This document shows, one piece after another, positions 1 to 9,172 of a stretch of 64,000 nucleotides of DNA; within the stretch, counting starts at the first letter, position 1, and each line of letters opens with the position of its first letter. The notes beneath the pieces were generated by a model. It searched no databases. It was not told the origin of the DNA and worked only from the letters and a program-made list of their open reading frames with translations. Source of the DNA: DASRIA01 sp963724065 (GTDB taxonomy: Bacteria; Actinomycetota; Thermoleophilia; Solirubrobacterales; JBBDJG01); assembly GCA_963724065.1 (NCBI GenBank), contig CAVRTB010000001.1:682001-746000 (forward strand), in the 5' to 3' direction. A program made the position numbers and the translations under genes.

Positions 1-1214
1 TCTACCTGGAGTCGCTCGAGCTGTTCGGGATGCGCTTCGGCCTGGAGCGGATGCGGCGCCTCATGACGACGCTCGGGTCTCCCCAGGAGTCGTTCCGGTC
101 GATCCACGTGACCGGGTCCAACGGGAAGACGTCCACGACGAGGATGCTCGCGGCCCTGCTCGAGGGCCACGGAATCCGCACCGGGGCCTACCTGTCGCCA
201 CATCTCGTCTCCTGGGCCGAGCGCGTCGAGATCTCGGGCGAGGTAGTGGCCGGCGCCGACTTCGACGCTGCCGTCGAGCGTGTGGCCGACGCAGCCGCGC
301 TCGTCGAGCGCACGCTCGATCCCGGCGACCGGGTGACGCAGTTCGAGGCGCTCACCGCGGCCGCCTACTGGGAGCTGGCGCGCGCGCGGGTCGATGTCGC
401 GGCCGTCGAGGCCGGGCTCGGGGGACGCTACGACGCGACGAGCGTGATCCGCTCCGACATCCAGGTGCTCACGAACGTGAGCCTCGAGCACACGCGCTGG
501 CTCGGTCCCACTGAGACGCACATCGCCGAGGAGAAGGTGGCCGTGGTGCCGGAGGGGGGGACGCTGATCGCGGGGCGCCTGTCGCCCGAGGCGCTGGCCG
601 TCGCGCAGCGGATCGTCGCAGCGCGCGACGCGCGGCTGCTGCTGCTCGACCGGGACTTCGGCGACCCCGGGATGCCGCTGGGCCCGCGGGGCGCGTTCCA
701 GCGCGAGAACTTCGCCGTGGCGGTCGCGGCGGCCGAGGCATTTCACGGGCCGCTGGATCCGGCCCTCGTGCGCGACGCGGCGCTCTCGGTGCGGACTCCG
801 GGCAGGCTCGACGTGGTCGCCCGCCGGCCGCTGACGATCGTCGATGGCGCGCACAACCCCGCGGGCGCCCGCGCGCTCGCCGCCGCGCTTGCAGGCGTCG
901 CCGAGGGACGCCCGGTGGTCGGGGTGATGTCGGTGCTCGACGACAAGGCCGCGGCGGAGATGCTCGGAGTCCTGTTGCCGCTGATGGAGCGCGTCGTGTT
1001 CACGCGCTCGTCGAATCGCGGCGCGCTGCCGGCCGCGACCCTCGAGAGCCTCGCCCGCCAGGTCGGCGGGCCCCCGGCCGAGCTCGAGCCCGCACCGCGC
1101 GCCGCACTCGAGCGGGCGCGCGAGCTGGCCGGGCCCGACGGGGCCGTGCTCGTGACCGGCTCCATATACCTGCTCGCCGACCTGGCGCGCGAGCGCGCCC
1201 TCGGGGAGCGATGA
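1..1214 (+). CDS. folC: Folylpolyglutamate/dihydrofolate synthase, C-terminal part (5' end outside window)
   Basis: This Mur-ligase-family enzyme adds glutamate to (dihydro)folate with ATP in the cytoplasm. The frame is open from the first bases (it reads YLESLELFGMRFGLERM), so the true start lies upstream; an internal ATG sits at 30. The P-loop TGSNGKTSTT follows shortly after, then HNPAGARAL of the C-terminal domain. About 404 codons are visible, against 420-450 for the family, so little is missing. The stop overlaps the start of the next small gene (ATGA), suggesting translational coupling. Confidence 0.93.
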   Translation, partial: YLESLELFGMRFGLERMRRLMTTLGSPQESFRSIHVTGSNGKTSTTRMLAALLEGHGIRTGAYLSPHLVSWAERVEISGEVVAGADFDAAVERVADAAALVERTLDPGDRVTQFEALTAAAYWELARARVDVAAVEAGLGGRYDATSVIRSDIQVLTNVSLEHTRWLGPTETHIAEEKVAVVPEGGTLIAGRLSPEALAVAQRIVAARDARLLLLDRDFGDPGMPLGPRGAFQRENFAVAVAAAEAFHGPLDPALVRDAALSVRTPGRLDVVARRPLTIVDGAHNPAGARALAAALAGVAEGRPVVGVMSVLDDKAAAEMLGVLLPLMERVVFTRSSNRGALPAATLESLARQVGGPPAELEPAPRAALERARELAGPDGAVLVTGSIYLLADLARERALGER

Positions 1215-1315
1215 CCCAGCACGCGCGCATGCTCGGGCTGGTCGCGGCGGTCGTGGCGCTCGTGATCTTGCTGTTCTTCGCTCTCGGGTACGGCCTGGGG
1301 CGCTTGCTGCTCTAG
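1211..1315 (+). CDS. Small single-pass membrane protein, 34 aa
   Basis: A 34-codon frame starts at an ATG that overlaps the folC stop (ATGA) and ends at TAG 1313-1315. It has a short polar N-terminus (MTQHARM) followed by one hydrophobic stretch of about 20 residues (LVAAVVALVILLFFALGY). The overlap and the clear membrane segment argue for a real coupled gene. Function unknown; small folC-linked membrane proteins are common but poorly characterised. Confidence 0.55.
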   Translation: MTQHARMLGLVAAVVALVILLFFALGYGLGRLLL

Positions 1316-1366
1316 CCGGGCCCTGCGGCTGCTGACCGGCCGATGATTGGCGGCCACCCGCTCGGG

Positions 1367-1372
1367 TACCCT
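1367..1372 (+). promoter_or_regulatory. Candidate -10 box (TACCCT) for the zinc-ribbon/ndk/maf group
   Basis: TACCCT lies 35 nt before the ATG of the zinc-ribbon gene in the folC-side intergenic gap. It matches the TANNNT boxes found at many starts in this window. No convincing -35 box is seen. Confidence 0.35.
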
Positions 1373-1407
1373 GTCGGCGCAGGGATTTACCGGGAATCTC
1401 CATCGCA

Positions 1408-2058
1408 ATGACGCTCGCCCTATTCGGCATCGAGAACGACGGCCTCAACCTGGCCGTCAACCTACTGGTCTTCTTCCTGGTCGTGATCTGGGTCGCGCTG
1501 GTCTACTGGACCTACTCGGACGCGAGCAGGCGGCTCGACGACCCGATGCTCGTCGCCTGTGCGACGGCGGCCTCGCTGTTCCCCTTCATCGGGACGATCG
1601 TCTACACGATCGTGCGCCCGCCCGAGTACTTCGAGGACCGCCGCGAACGCGAGCTCGAGATCCAGGCGGCCGAGAAGCGTCTCGCCCTGCTCGAGAACCG
1701 CACGTGTCGCAACTGCGGCAACGAGGTCGACCCGAGCTATCTGAGATGCCCGAGCTGCACGCGCAAGCTGAAGGAGCCGTGCGCGAGCTGCGGCAAGCCG
1801 CTCGACCCACGCTGGCGCGTGTGCCCGTACTGCGAGGCCGAGGTGGCAGCGTCGCTGCGTGCGAGCGCGGACCAGCAGCGCCGACCGGGTCGCCAGGAAG
1901 CGCGGACCGAGGCCGGCAAGCGCGCGGCGGAGCGCACCGCCGAGCGCGACGCGCGCGATCGCGAGCGTCCCGCCGAGCACGAGCGCTCCCCCGAGCGCGA
2001 CGGCACCCGGGCCGAGCGGCGCGAGGCCGCGACCTCGCAACGGCCGCCCAACCGGTAA
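1408..2058 (+). CDS. Membrane-anchored double zinc-ribbon protein
   Basis: 216 aa. Two hydrophobic segments (about residues 12-35 and 48-66) are followed by a charged linker and a double zinc-ribbon: CRNCG, CPSC, CASCG and CPYC at about residues 97-152, eight cysteines in four CxxC pairs. The C-terminal 60 residues are a low-complexity Arg/Glu/Ala tail with many RER/AER steps. The topology suggests a membrane protein with a cytoplasmic metal-binding module. No function can be assigned from sequence. ndk follows after 14 nt, so the genes are probably co-transcribed. Confidence 0.75.
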   Translation: MTLALFGIENDGLNLAVNLLVFFLVVIWVALVYWTYSDASRRLDDPMLVACATAASLFPFIGTIVYTIVRPPEYFEDRRERELEIQAAEKRLALLENRTCRNCGNEVDPSYLRCPSCTRKLKEPCASCGKPLDPRWRVCPYCEAEVAASLRASADQQRRPGRQEARTEAGKRAAERTAERDARDRERPAEHERSPERDGTRAERREAATSQRPPNR

Positions 2059-2072
2059 GGTCCCGCGCCGTC

Positions 2073-2483
2073 ATGAGCCGCACCTTGATTCTCGTGAAGC
2101 CGGACGCCTTCGAGCGCAATCTCACGGGCGAGGTGATCGCCCGCTTCGAGCGCAAGGGCCTGAAGATCGCCGCCCTCAAGCGGATGCGCGTCGAGCGCGA
2201 GCTGGCCGAGCAGCACTACGGCGAGCACGCCAGCAAACCTTTCTTCCCCGATCTGATCGAGTTCATCACCAGCGGCCCGCTGGTCGCGCTCGTGTTCGAG
2301 GGCCCGGACGCGGTGCCCGCGGCCCGTTCGGTGATCGGTGCCACCAACCCGGTCGAGGCGGTGCCCGGCTCGATCCGCGGGGACTTCGCGCTCGAGGTGA
2401 CCTTCAACCTCGTGCACGGCTCCGACTCCGACAACACGGCGGAGCGCGAGATCGGCCTGTGGTTCCCGGAGCTGAGCGGCTAA
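2073..2483 (+). CDS. ndk: Nucleoside diphosphate kinase
   Basis: Transfers the gamma phosphate from ATP to NDPs via a phospho-histidine. At 136 aa it has the usual bacterial length. It starts MSRTLILVKPDAFERN; the active-site signature NLVHGSDS with the catalytic His is near residue 118, and RGDFALE is present. The ATG at 2073 gives the standard N-terminus; longer in-frame extensions overlap the upstream gene and are not credible. The 3' end overlaps maf. Confidence 0.96.
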   Translation: MSRTLILVKPDAFERNLTGEVIARFERKGLKIAALKRMRVERELAEQHYGEHASKPFFPDLIEFITSGPLVALVFEGPDAVPAARSVIGATNPVEAVPGSIRGDFALEVTFNLVHGSDSDNTAEREIGLWFPELSG

Positions 2484-3010
2484 CGCTTGCATCTCGCTCT
2501 CCCCAGCGGAGAGCGATACTCGAACAGCTCCGCATTCCCTTCGACGTGCGCCCGGCCGACGTCAACGAGGAAACCGACGGCGATCCCGCCGAGATCGTGA
2601 CGCGCAACGCCCAGCGCAAGGCGCGCGCCGTCGCGGGCCGCACCGTGCTCGGCGTCGACACGGAGGTCTACCTCGACGGGCGCCTGTTCGGCAAGCCGGC
2701 CGACGAGCGGCAGGCACGCCGGTTCCTCGGCGAGCTCTCGGGCCGCTCCCACGAGGTCTACAGCGGCGTGGCGCTGATCCACGACGGGGTGGAGCGGACC
2801 GCCGTCGAGCGCACCGAGGTGCGCTTCCGGCGCCTCGATCCGCCGCTCGTGGACTGGTACGTGGCGACGGGGGAGTGGCAGGGCCGGGCGGGCGGCTATG
2901 CGGTCCAGGGGCGGGGCGCGGCCCTCACGGCCTCGATCGATGGTGACTATTGGAACGTGGTCGGGTTGCCCGTCGCGGCGCTGCTGGACATGGCGCCGTG
3001 GCTGCTCTGA
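2459..3010 (+). CDS. maf: Maf-type nucleotide pyrophosphatase
   Basis: The Maf family hydrolyses non-canonical or modified NTPs to NMPs. The N-terminal signature LASRSPQRRAIL and the core GVDTEVYLDGRLFGKP are clear, followed by GYAVQGRGAAL and the SIDGDYWNVVGLP end motif. The only reasonable initiation codon upstream of the signature is GTG 2459, 25 nt inside ndk in another frame, giving 183 aa (usual 180-210). The core reads VDT where many Mafs have ADT. The overlap implies coupling with ndk. Confidence 0.88.
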   Translation: MVPGAERLTLASRSPQRRAILEQLRIPFDVRPADVNEETDGDPAEIVTRNAQRKARAVAGRTVLGVDTEVYLDGRLFGKPADERQARRFLGELSGRSHEVYSGVALIHDGVERTAVERTEVRFRRLDPPLVDWYVATGEWQGRAGGYAVQGRGAALTASIDGDYWNVVGLPVAALLDMAPWLL

Positions 3011-3076
3011 GCGCCAGAACCCCCGATTTCCGCTGCAAGATGAGGGCCACTGGGCGGTTTCCCGGCCGGTGTCCGG

Positions 3077-3082
3077 TACTAT
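3077..3082 (+). promoter_or_regulatory. Candidate -10 box (TACTAT) of the mre operon
   Basis: TACTAT sits in the 199-nt gap between maf and mreB, about 127 nt before the proposed mreB start. It would leave an untranslated leader of about 120 nt. No -35 box is recognised. This gap is the natural site for the elongasome operon promoter. Confidence 0.35.
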
Positions 3083-3209
3083 CGGCGCTGCGGACGCGCC
3101 CCGCTGGCGGAGGCACAAGTCTCCCTGCGACCAGGGGAACGGTTGCCGGGCGCGGCTTTTGCCCTCGCCGGGATGGCGACACACACACGAGCACGTTTCT
3201 CCCTTTCAG

Positions 3210-4259
<1,050 letters not shown>

Positions 4260-4289
4260 GGTCCGGGATGACAATGATGATTTCGGAGA

Positions 4290-4344
4290 CCGCCGTCCGG
4301 CGGACTCTCGCGACTTTGGGTGACGGCGAAGCCGTCTCGATATT
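4290..4344 (+). repeat. Diverged single copy of the two-hairpin unit repeated before rne
   Basis: In the 133-nt mreB-mreC gap there is a hairpin (CCGCCG/CGGCGG, 4290-4303), a linker ending GACTTTGGGTG, a second hairpin GACGGC-GAA-GCCGTC (4322-4336) and the tail CTCGATATT. The unit tripled at 8973-9161 has the same order: hairpin, linker ending GACTTTAGGTG, hairpin GGGC-GAA-GCCC, tail CTCGATATT. Stem sequences differ but pairing is kept. A TGA interrupts the frame that the tripled unit keeps open, so structure rather than coding seems conserved. Confidence 0.6.
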
Positions 4345-4392
4345 CCGGGCGTCGAGCAAACGCTCGGAGACTCATGACTTGAGGACTTTCCC

Positions 4393-5277
4393 TTGTACAA
4401 GAAGTCTGTTCGCAGGCGACGGGCAGTGTTGGCACTGCTCGTCAGCCTCTCCATAGCACTACTGACGGTCTATTTCGGCGAGTCCGCCTCCGGCGGGCTG
4501 CACGCGATCCAGCGTGGCTTCCTGGAGGTGATGGCTCCCCTCCAGGAGGGTGCGAGCCGCGCGCTGAAGCCTGCCAGCGACCTCGTCGAGTGGACCGGCG
4601 ACGTGTTCGACGCGAAGTCCGAGAACGAGGACCTCAAGAAGCAGAACGAGGAGCTGCGCGCGCGGCTCGCCGCGTCGCAGACAGCCGAGCGCGACGCGCG
4701 CCAGTTGCGCGGGCTCGTCGGCTTCAACGAATCGAGCCGCTTTCCCGACGGGCACGATCCCGTGCCCGCGCGCGTGATCGGCCGCTCGCCGACGGTCTGG
4801 TACTCCGCGATCACGATCGACAAGGGCTCCGACCAGGGCGTGCGCGTCGACCAGCCCGTCGTGAGCGGGGCCGGCCTCGTCGGGCGTATCTCGGACGTGG
4901 CGCCGGATGCCGCGCGCGTGACCCTGATCACCGACCACACGAGCGGCGTGTCCGCGCAGCTCGTCCCCGACGGGCCGAACGGGCTCGTGAAGGCGACCGT
5001 CGGCAACCCCAACGACCTGATCCTCGACTTCGTTGAGAAGAATCGCGCGGTGCGCAGAGGCGCGACGATCGTGACCTCGGGCTGGCGGTCCTCGCGGCTC
5101 GAGTCGCTCTATCCGCGCGGCATCCCGATCGGCCGTGTGGCACGAGTCGACTCCGACGAGCGCGAGCTGTACCAGCGAGTGCACCTGCGGCCCTTCGCAG
5201 ACGTGCGGGAGCTCGACGTGGTCGAGGTCCTGACGCGCGACTCGGGCGCCGTGCAGAACGCGCAGGCAGGACCGTGA
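4393..5277 (+). CDS. mreC: Rod-shape protein MreC
   Basis: Extracytoplasmic scaffold of the elongasome. 294 aa with one N-terminal membrane segment (about residues 12-30), then a coiled-coil stretch (SENEDLKKQNEELRARL, about 75-100) and the beta-rich MreC domain with the phrase VIGRSPTVWYSAITIDKG. TTG 4393 is the start: GAGGA lies 7 nt upstream and the next residues, YKKSVRRRR, form the positive-inside flank. mreD follows 7 nt after the stop. Confidence 0.94.
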   Translation: MYKKSVRRRRAVLALLVSLSIALLTVYFGESASGGLHAIQRGFLEVMAPLQEGASRALKPASDLVEWTGDVFDAKSENEDLKKQNEELRARLAASQTAERDARQLRGLVGFNESSRFPDGHDPVPARVIGRSPTVWYSAITIDKGSDQGVRVDQPVVSGAGLVGRISDVAPDAARVTLITDHTSGVSAQLVPDGPNGLVKATVGNPNDLILDFVEKNRAVRRGATIVTSGWRSSRLESLYPRGIPIGRVARVDSDERELYQRVHLRPFADVRELDVVEVLTRDSGAVQNAQAGP

Positions 5278-5284
5278 CGGCCGC

Positions 5285-5842
5285 GTGACCGTCAGCTGGG
5301 GAACGCTTGTGCGGGTCACCGCCCTGGTGATCGCGATCGTCGTCCTGCAGATCGCGGTCGTGGCGCAGATCGCGGTGTTCGACGCGAGCCCTGATCTGCT
5401 GCCGCTGGTCGCGCTGTCGGTCGGGCTGCTCGGCGGGCCGGTGGCGGGCGCCACGGTCGGGTTCCTGCTCGGCCTCGTGGCGGACATGGCGCTGCTCCAG
5501 ACGCTCGGGGTCAGCTCACTGCTGCTGATCGGAGTCGGGTACCTCGCCGGGCGCTTCCGCGAGCTGCGCGACGCGAGCCACAAGCTCGTGCCCCCGATCG
5601 CAGCCGTGATCGCGACCCTCGGGTTCGATGCGGGCTTCGCGCTCGTCCAGTTCCTGCTCGGCGTGGACTCGTCGGTCAGCCCGCTCGTGATCCGGGAGGC
5701 ATTCGTGAGCGCGCTGGTCAACGGACTGCTCGCGATCCCGGTCTACGCGGGCGTCCGAAAGTTGTTGCGCCCTGACCTGATCGACGACCTGCGCCCGCGC
5801 CGCCGGCCGGTGACACGCACGAGGGTGCTCTCCCAGTCGTGA
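5285..5842 (+). CDS. mreD: Rod-shape protein MreD
   Basis: 185-aa integral membrane protein with about five hydrophobic helices, sitting between mreC and the PBP2 gene as in other rod-shaped bacteria. MreD is poorly conserved, so size, topology (family 160-180 aa), motif GLLGGPVAGATVGFLLGL and position carry the call. Start GTG 5285. The C-terminus is short and Arg-rich. Confidence 0.88.
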   Translation: MTVSWGTLVRVTALVIAIVVLQIAVVAQIAVFDASPDLLPLVALSVGLLGGPVAGATVGFLLGLVADMALLQTLGVSSLLLIGVGYLAGRFRELRDASHKLVPPIAAVIATLGFDAGFALVQFLLGVDSSVSPLVIREAFVSALVNGLLAIPVYAGVRKLLRPDLIDDLRPRRRPVTRTRVLSQS

Positions 5843-5870
5843 TCGCCACCTTCGCGAAAGGCAAAAGCTG

Positions 5871-7742
5871 ATGTACCTGCCCCAGGGCGACAGGCGCATG
5901 GTGATCACGCCCCAGCTCGCGTTGCGCGTCGCGATCCTCGGCGGGATCGCGCTCGTGCTGTTCGCGGTGATCTTCTTCCGCCTCTGGTACCTCCAGGTGC
6001 TCTCGGGCGACAAGTACCTGGCCGAGGCGAACAACAATCGGGTGCGCGAGGTGAAGGTCGAGGCCCCGCGCGGGCGGATCGTCGACCGCAGCGGGACGCT
6101 GCTGGTGGACAACCGCACGGCGCTGGTGGTGCAGGTGCTCGCCGAGCGGCTGCCTCACTCGCAGGTGCGGCGGGCACGTGTGTACCGCCGCCTGGGTCAC
6201 GCACTCGGCAAGTCGCCCGGGTCGATTCGGCGCAAGATCCGGCGCGAGGTCAAGCAGCTTCCCTTTAGCCCCGTGACCCTCAAGACGGACGTGGGCCTGC
6301 GCACGATCCTCTACTTGCAGGAGAACCAGGGGCGGTTCCCCGGCGTCGAGGTCGAGCGCGTCTTCCTGCGCAAGTATCCCCACCGCGAGGTCGGGGCCCA
6401 CCTGTTCGGGACGATCGGCGAGGTCACCGAGAAGCAGCTGGACCTGCCGCGCTACTCCGACGTCGCCCTCGGCGACCGTGTGGGCCAGTCCGGCATCGAG
6501 TTCCAGTACGACCGCTACCTGCGTGGCCGCAACGGCGCGAGCAGGGTCCAGGTGGACGCGATGGGCCGCCCGAAGGGTGAGCTGTCGGTGAAGGACCCCG
6601 AGGCCGGCAAGCGACTGCGGCTGTCGATCGACTTCGGCGTGCAGAAAGCAGGTCAGGCGGCACTGGAGCGCTACGGCTTGCCGGGCGGCTTCGTCGCGAT
6701 GGACCCGCGCAGCGGGGAGGTCATCGGGCTGGGCAGCAACCCGGCCTACGACCCGAACGTGTTCGCAAAGGGCGTACGCGCCTCGGTCTACAAGCGCCTC
6801 CAGGATCCCGACAACGGCGCGCCGCTCGCGAACCGCGCGACCCAGGGCCTCTACCCGACGGGCTCCACGTTCAAGCTCGTGACGGCGACCGCCGCCCTCG
6901 AGAGCGGGTTGATCACGCCATCGACCGTGCTGTTCGACGGCGGGTCGCTGACGGTGGGCGGAGTCACCTTCAAGAACGCGGGGAACGTCTCGCACGGCGC
7001 GGTCGCGCTGCCCCGCGCGCTTCAGGTCTCCTCGGACGTCTTCTTCTACCGCCTCGGGCTGATGGCGGACCAGAAGGGCGGAGAGGTGATCCAGAAGTGG
7101 GCCAACCGGCTCGGGCTCGGGCGAACGACCGGCATCGACCTGCCCGGCGAGGGCGCGGGACTGATCCCGACGCCCGAGTGGCGCAACCGCCTGTTCCGCC
7201 GCAAGCTCACCGAGCGCCCCTGGAGCTCCGGCGACAGCGTCAACCTTTCGGTCGGCCAGGGCGACCTCCAGGCGAACCCGCTCCAGATGGCTGTCGCATA
7301 CGGCGCGATCGCGAACGGGGGCCGGATCGTGACTCCCCACATCGGCCTGCGGGTCGAGGACAACGATGGGCGGATCCTCCAGCAGATCGAGCCGGGCGCG
7401 CGCCGCCGGATCGACGTGTCGTCGACGACACGCGCGGCGATCATGCAGGGGCTGCGCGCCGCCGCCAACGACCCGGGCGGCACGTCGACCCCCGTGTTCG
7501 AGGGCTTTCCGATCACCGTCGCGGGTAAGACCGGGACCGCGGAGCGCGGGGTCCAGCGCGACCAGTCCTGGTACGTGGCGGTCGCGCCCGCGAACGACCC
7601 GCGGATCGTCGTGGCCACGACGATCGAGCGCGGCGGCTTCGGCGCGGAGGCCGCGGCGCCCGCGACGCGTCGCATCCTGGCCGCCTACTTCGGCGTGAAG
7701 GGCAAGAAGGCCGTCGGCCAGGAGGGGAGCGCGCCCGACTGA
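5871..7742 (+). CDS. mrdA: Penicillin-binding protein 2 (elongasome transpeptidase)
   Basis: Class B PBP that cross-links lateral-wall peptidoglycan with RodA. 623 aa: a membrane anchor at about residues 20-40, the dimerisation/pedestal domain starting APRGRIVDRSG, then the transpeptidase domain. Active-site motifs are STFK (Ser about 332, Lys 335), SSD (about 387-389, the usual SxD variant of PBP2) and KTG (about 553-555, in VAGKTGTAE). The stop overlaps the rodA start by one base (TGATG), so PBP2 and its partner are translationally coupled. Confidence 0.95.
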   Translation: MYLPQGDRRMVITPQLALRVAILGGIALVLFAVIFFRLWYLQVLSGDKYLAEANNNRVREVKVEAPRGRIVDRSGTLLVDNRTALVVQVLAERLPHSQVRRARVYRRLGHALGKSPGSIRRKIRREVKQLPFSPVTLKTDVGLRTILYLQENQGRFPGVEVERVFLRKYPHREVGAHLFGTIGEVTEKQLDLPRYSDVALGDRVGQSGIEFQYDRYLRGRNGASRVQVDAMGRPKGELSVKDPEAGKRLRLSIDFGVQKAGQAALERYGLPGGFVAMDPRSGEVIGLGSNPAYDPNVFAKGVRASVYKRLQDPDNGAPLANRATQGLYPTGSTFKLVTATAALESGLITPSTVLFDGGSLTVGGVTFKNAGNVSHGAVALPRALQVSSDVFFYRLGLMADQKGGEVIQKWANRLGLGRTTGIDLPGEGAGLIPTPEWRNRLFRRKLTERPWSSGDSVNLSVGQGDLQANPLQMAVAYGAIANGGRIVTPHIGLRVEDNDGRILQQIEPGARRRIDVSSTTRAAIMQGLRAAANDPGGTSTPVFEGFPITVAGKTGTAERGVQRDQSWYVAVAPANDPRIVVATTIERGGFGAEAAAPATRRILAAYFGVKGKKAVGQEGSAPD

Positions 7743-8941
7743 TGGCCCAGCCTTCGGCCACTCCCTTCGGCACGGGCGTGCAGCGCTTCAGCGAGCCGCG
7801 CACGCGGCTCCTGCGGCTCGACCCGCTCGTCCTGCTCGCGACGCTCGGGCTGATCGCCTTCAGCCTCGTGACGCTCGACACCGCGACCGCCGGCGATGTG
7901 CCCGGGTCGCCCCATTACTTCGTGATCCGCCAGGGCCTCTACGCGGCTGTCGGCGTCACGTTGATGCTGGTGCTCGCCTCGATCGACTACTCGCGGTTCA
8001 GGGAGCTGCGGATCGGGCTCTACGCCTCGATGGTGGGCCTGATCGTGCTGGTGCTCGGCGTGGCCGGGGCGACCCGCGGGTCGCGACGGTGGATCGAGTT
8101 CTCGTTCTTCCGCTTCCAGCCGTCGGAGCTCGGCAAGGTGCTCCTGATCCTGGCCCTGTCGGCCTTCATCATCGACCGGGTGCGCCGCCTGGGGGAGCGT
8201 GAGACGACGTCGCGGATCATGTTGCTGGCCCTCGTGCCGACACTGTTGGTGATGGCCCAGCCGGATCTCGGCACGAGCATCGTCTACGTGACCATCGCGC
8301 TCGCGCTGCTTTTCGTGGCCGGGACGAGATGGACCCACTTCGCCGCACTGGCTGCGGTGGCGGCCGCCGCGGCGGCCCTGGTGCTCGTGATCGCGCCGGC
8401 GGCCGGGGTCCCGTTGATGAAGGACTACCAGAGGGACCGCCTCACGGCGTTCCTGGAAAAGGACAATGCCAACCCCTCGAGCCAGGGCTACCAGCTCAAC
8501 CAGGCGGAGACCGCGATCGGTTCCGGGCGCAAGACCGGCCGGGGCGCCGAGCGTGCGACCCAGACCAGACTGGACTTCCTCCCCGAGAGCCGCACGGACT
8601 TCGTGTTCGCCGCGGTCGGGGAGCTTTACGGCTTCGTCGGAGCCGGAATCGTGTTGTCCCTGTACGCCCTGTTGATCTGGCGATCGTTACGGATCCTCAC
8701 GATCGCCAAGAATCTCTATGGGGCGCTGCTCGCCGCCGGTATCGGCGCGATGCTGATGACGCAGGTGTTCGTGAACGTCGGTGGCAACATCGGGATCATG
8801 CCGATCACAGGCATCCCGTTGCCGCTGATGAGCTATGGCGGCTCGTCCGTAATCGTGACGTTGCTCGCCCTGGGGATCCTGCAAAGTGTCTACGTGCAGG
8901 CGAAGGAGGCCGCGGCATCCAAACCAGAGGTGCTCGCATGA
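7742..8941 (+). CDS. rodA: RodA, SEDS peptidoglycan glycosyltransferase
   Basis: Multi-pass membrane polymerase of lipid II that works with PBP2. 399 aa with about ten hydrophobic helices. SEDS signatures are visible: PSELGKVLLIL, the extracellular LPESRTDFVFAAVGEL and the C-terminal GIPLPLMSYGGSS. The ATG overlaps the mrdA stop. The gap after the stop holds the 3 x 63-bp repeat. Confidence 0.95.
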   Translation: MAQPSATPFGTGVQRFSEPRTRLLRLDPLVLLATLGLIAFSLVTLDTATAGDVPGSPHYFVIRQGLYAAVGVTLMLVLASIDYSRFRELRIGLYASMVGLIVLVLGVAGATRGSRRWIEFSFFRFQPSELGKVLLILALSAFIIDRVRRLGERETTSRIMLLALVPTLLVMAQPDLGTSIVYVTIALALLFVAGTRWTHFAALAAVAAAAAALVLVIAPAAGVPLMKDYQRDRLTAFLEKDNANPSSQGYQLNQAETAIGSGRKTGRGAERATQTRLDFLPESRTDFVFAAVGELYGFVGAGIVLSLYALLIWRSLRILTIAKNLYGALLAAGIGAMLMTQVFVNVGGNIGIMPITGIPLPLMSYGGSSVIVTLLALGILQSVYVQAKEAAASKPEVLA

Positions 8942-8972
8942 CGTCTCCAGATCTCGCGCTCGTAGCAATAAA

Positions 8973-9161
8973 TGTTCTTGGCGAGCGCCGAAGGCGCGAA
9001 GCACAGGACTTTAGGTGGGCGAAGCCCTCGATATTTGTTCTTGGCGAGCGCCGAAGGCGCGAAGCACAGGACTTTAGGTGGGCGAAGCCCTCGATAAATG
9101 TTCTTGGCGAGCGCCGAAGGCGCGAAGCACTGGACTTTAGGTGGGCGAAGCCCTCGATATC
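8973..9161 (+). repeat. Three exact-length 63-bp tandem repeats, each with two mini-hairpins
   Basis: Copies start at 8973, 9036 and 9099, each beginning TGTTCTTGGCG and ending CTCGATA plus two variable bases; they differ at only a few positions. Each has the perfect hairpins GCGCC-GAA-GGCGC (8985-8997 in copy 1) and GGGC-GAA-GCCC (9017-9027). The heptamer GCGAAGC, known as an unusually stable DNA mini-hairpin, occurs twice per unit. The array fills the rodA-rne gap and ends just before the rne Shine-Dalgarno (AAGGAG 9163-9168). Being 21 codons long, the unit also stays open in one frame (ATG 8938 to TAA 9180, 80 aa, ATGA overlap with rodA). Confidence 0.93.
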
Positions 9162-9172
9162 TAAGGAGTTTT

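Noticed and set aside
8973..9161. CRISPR array
   Set aside because: Units are directly contiguous with no unique spacers, only three copies, and no cas genes nearby.
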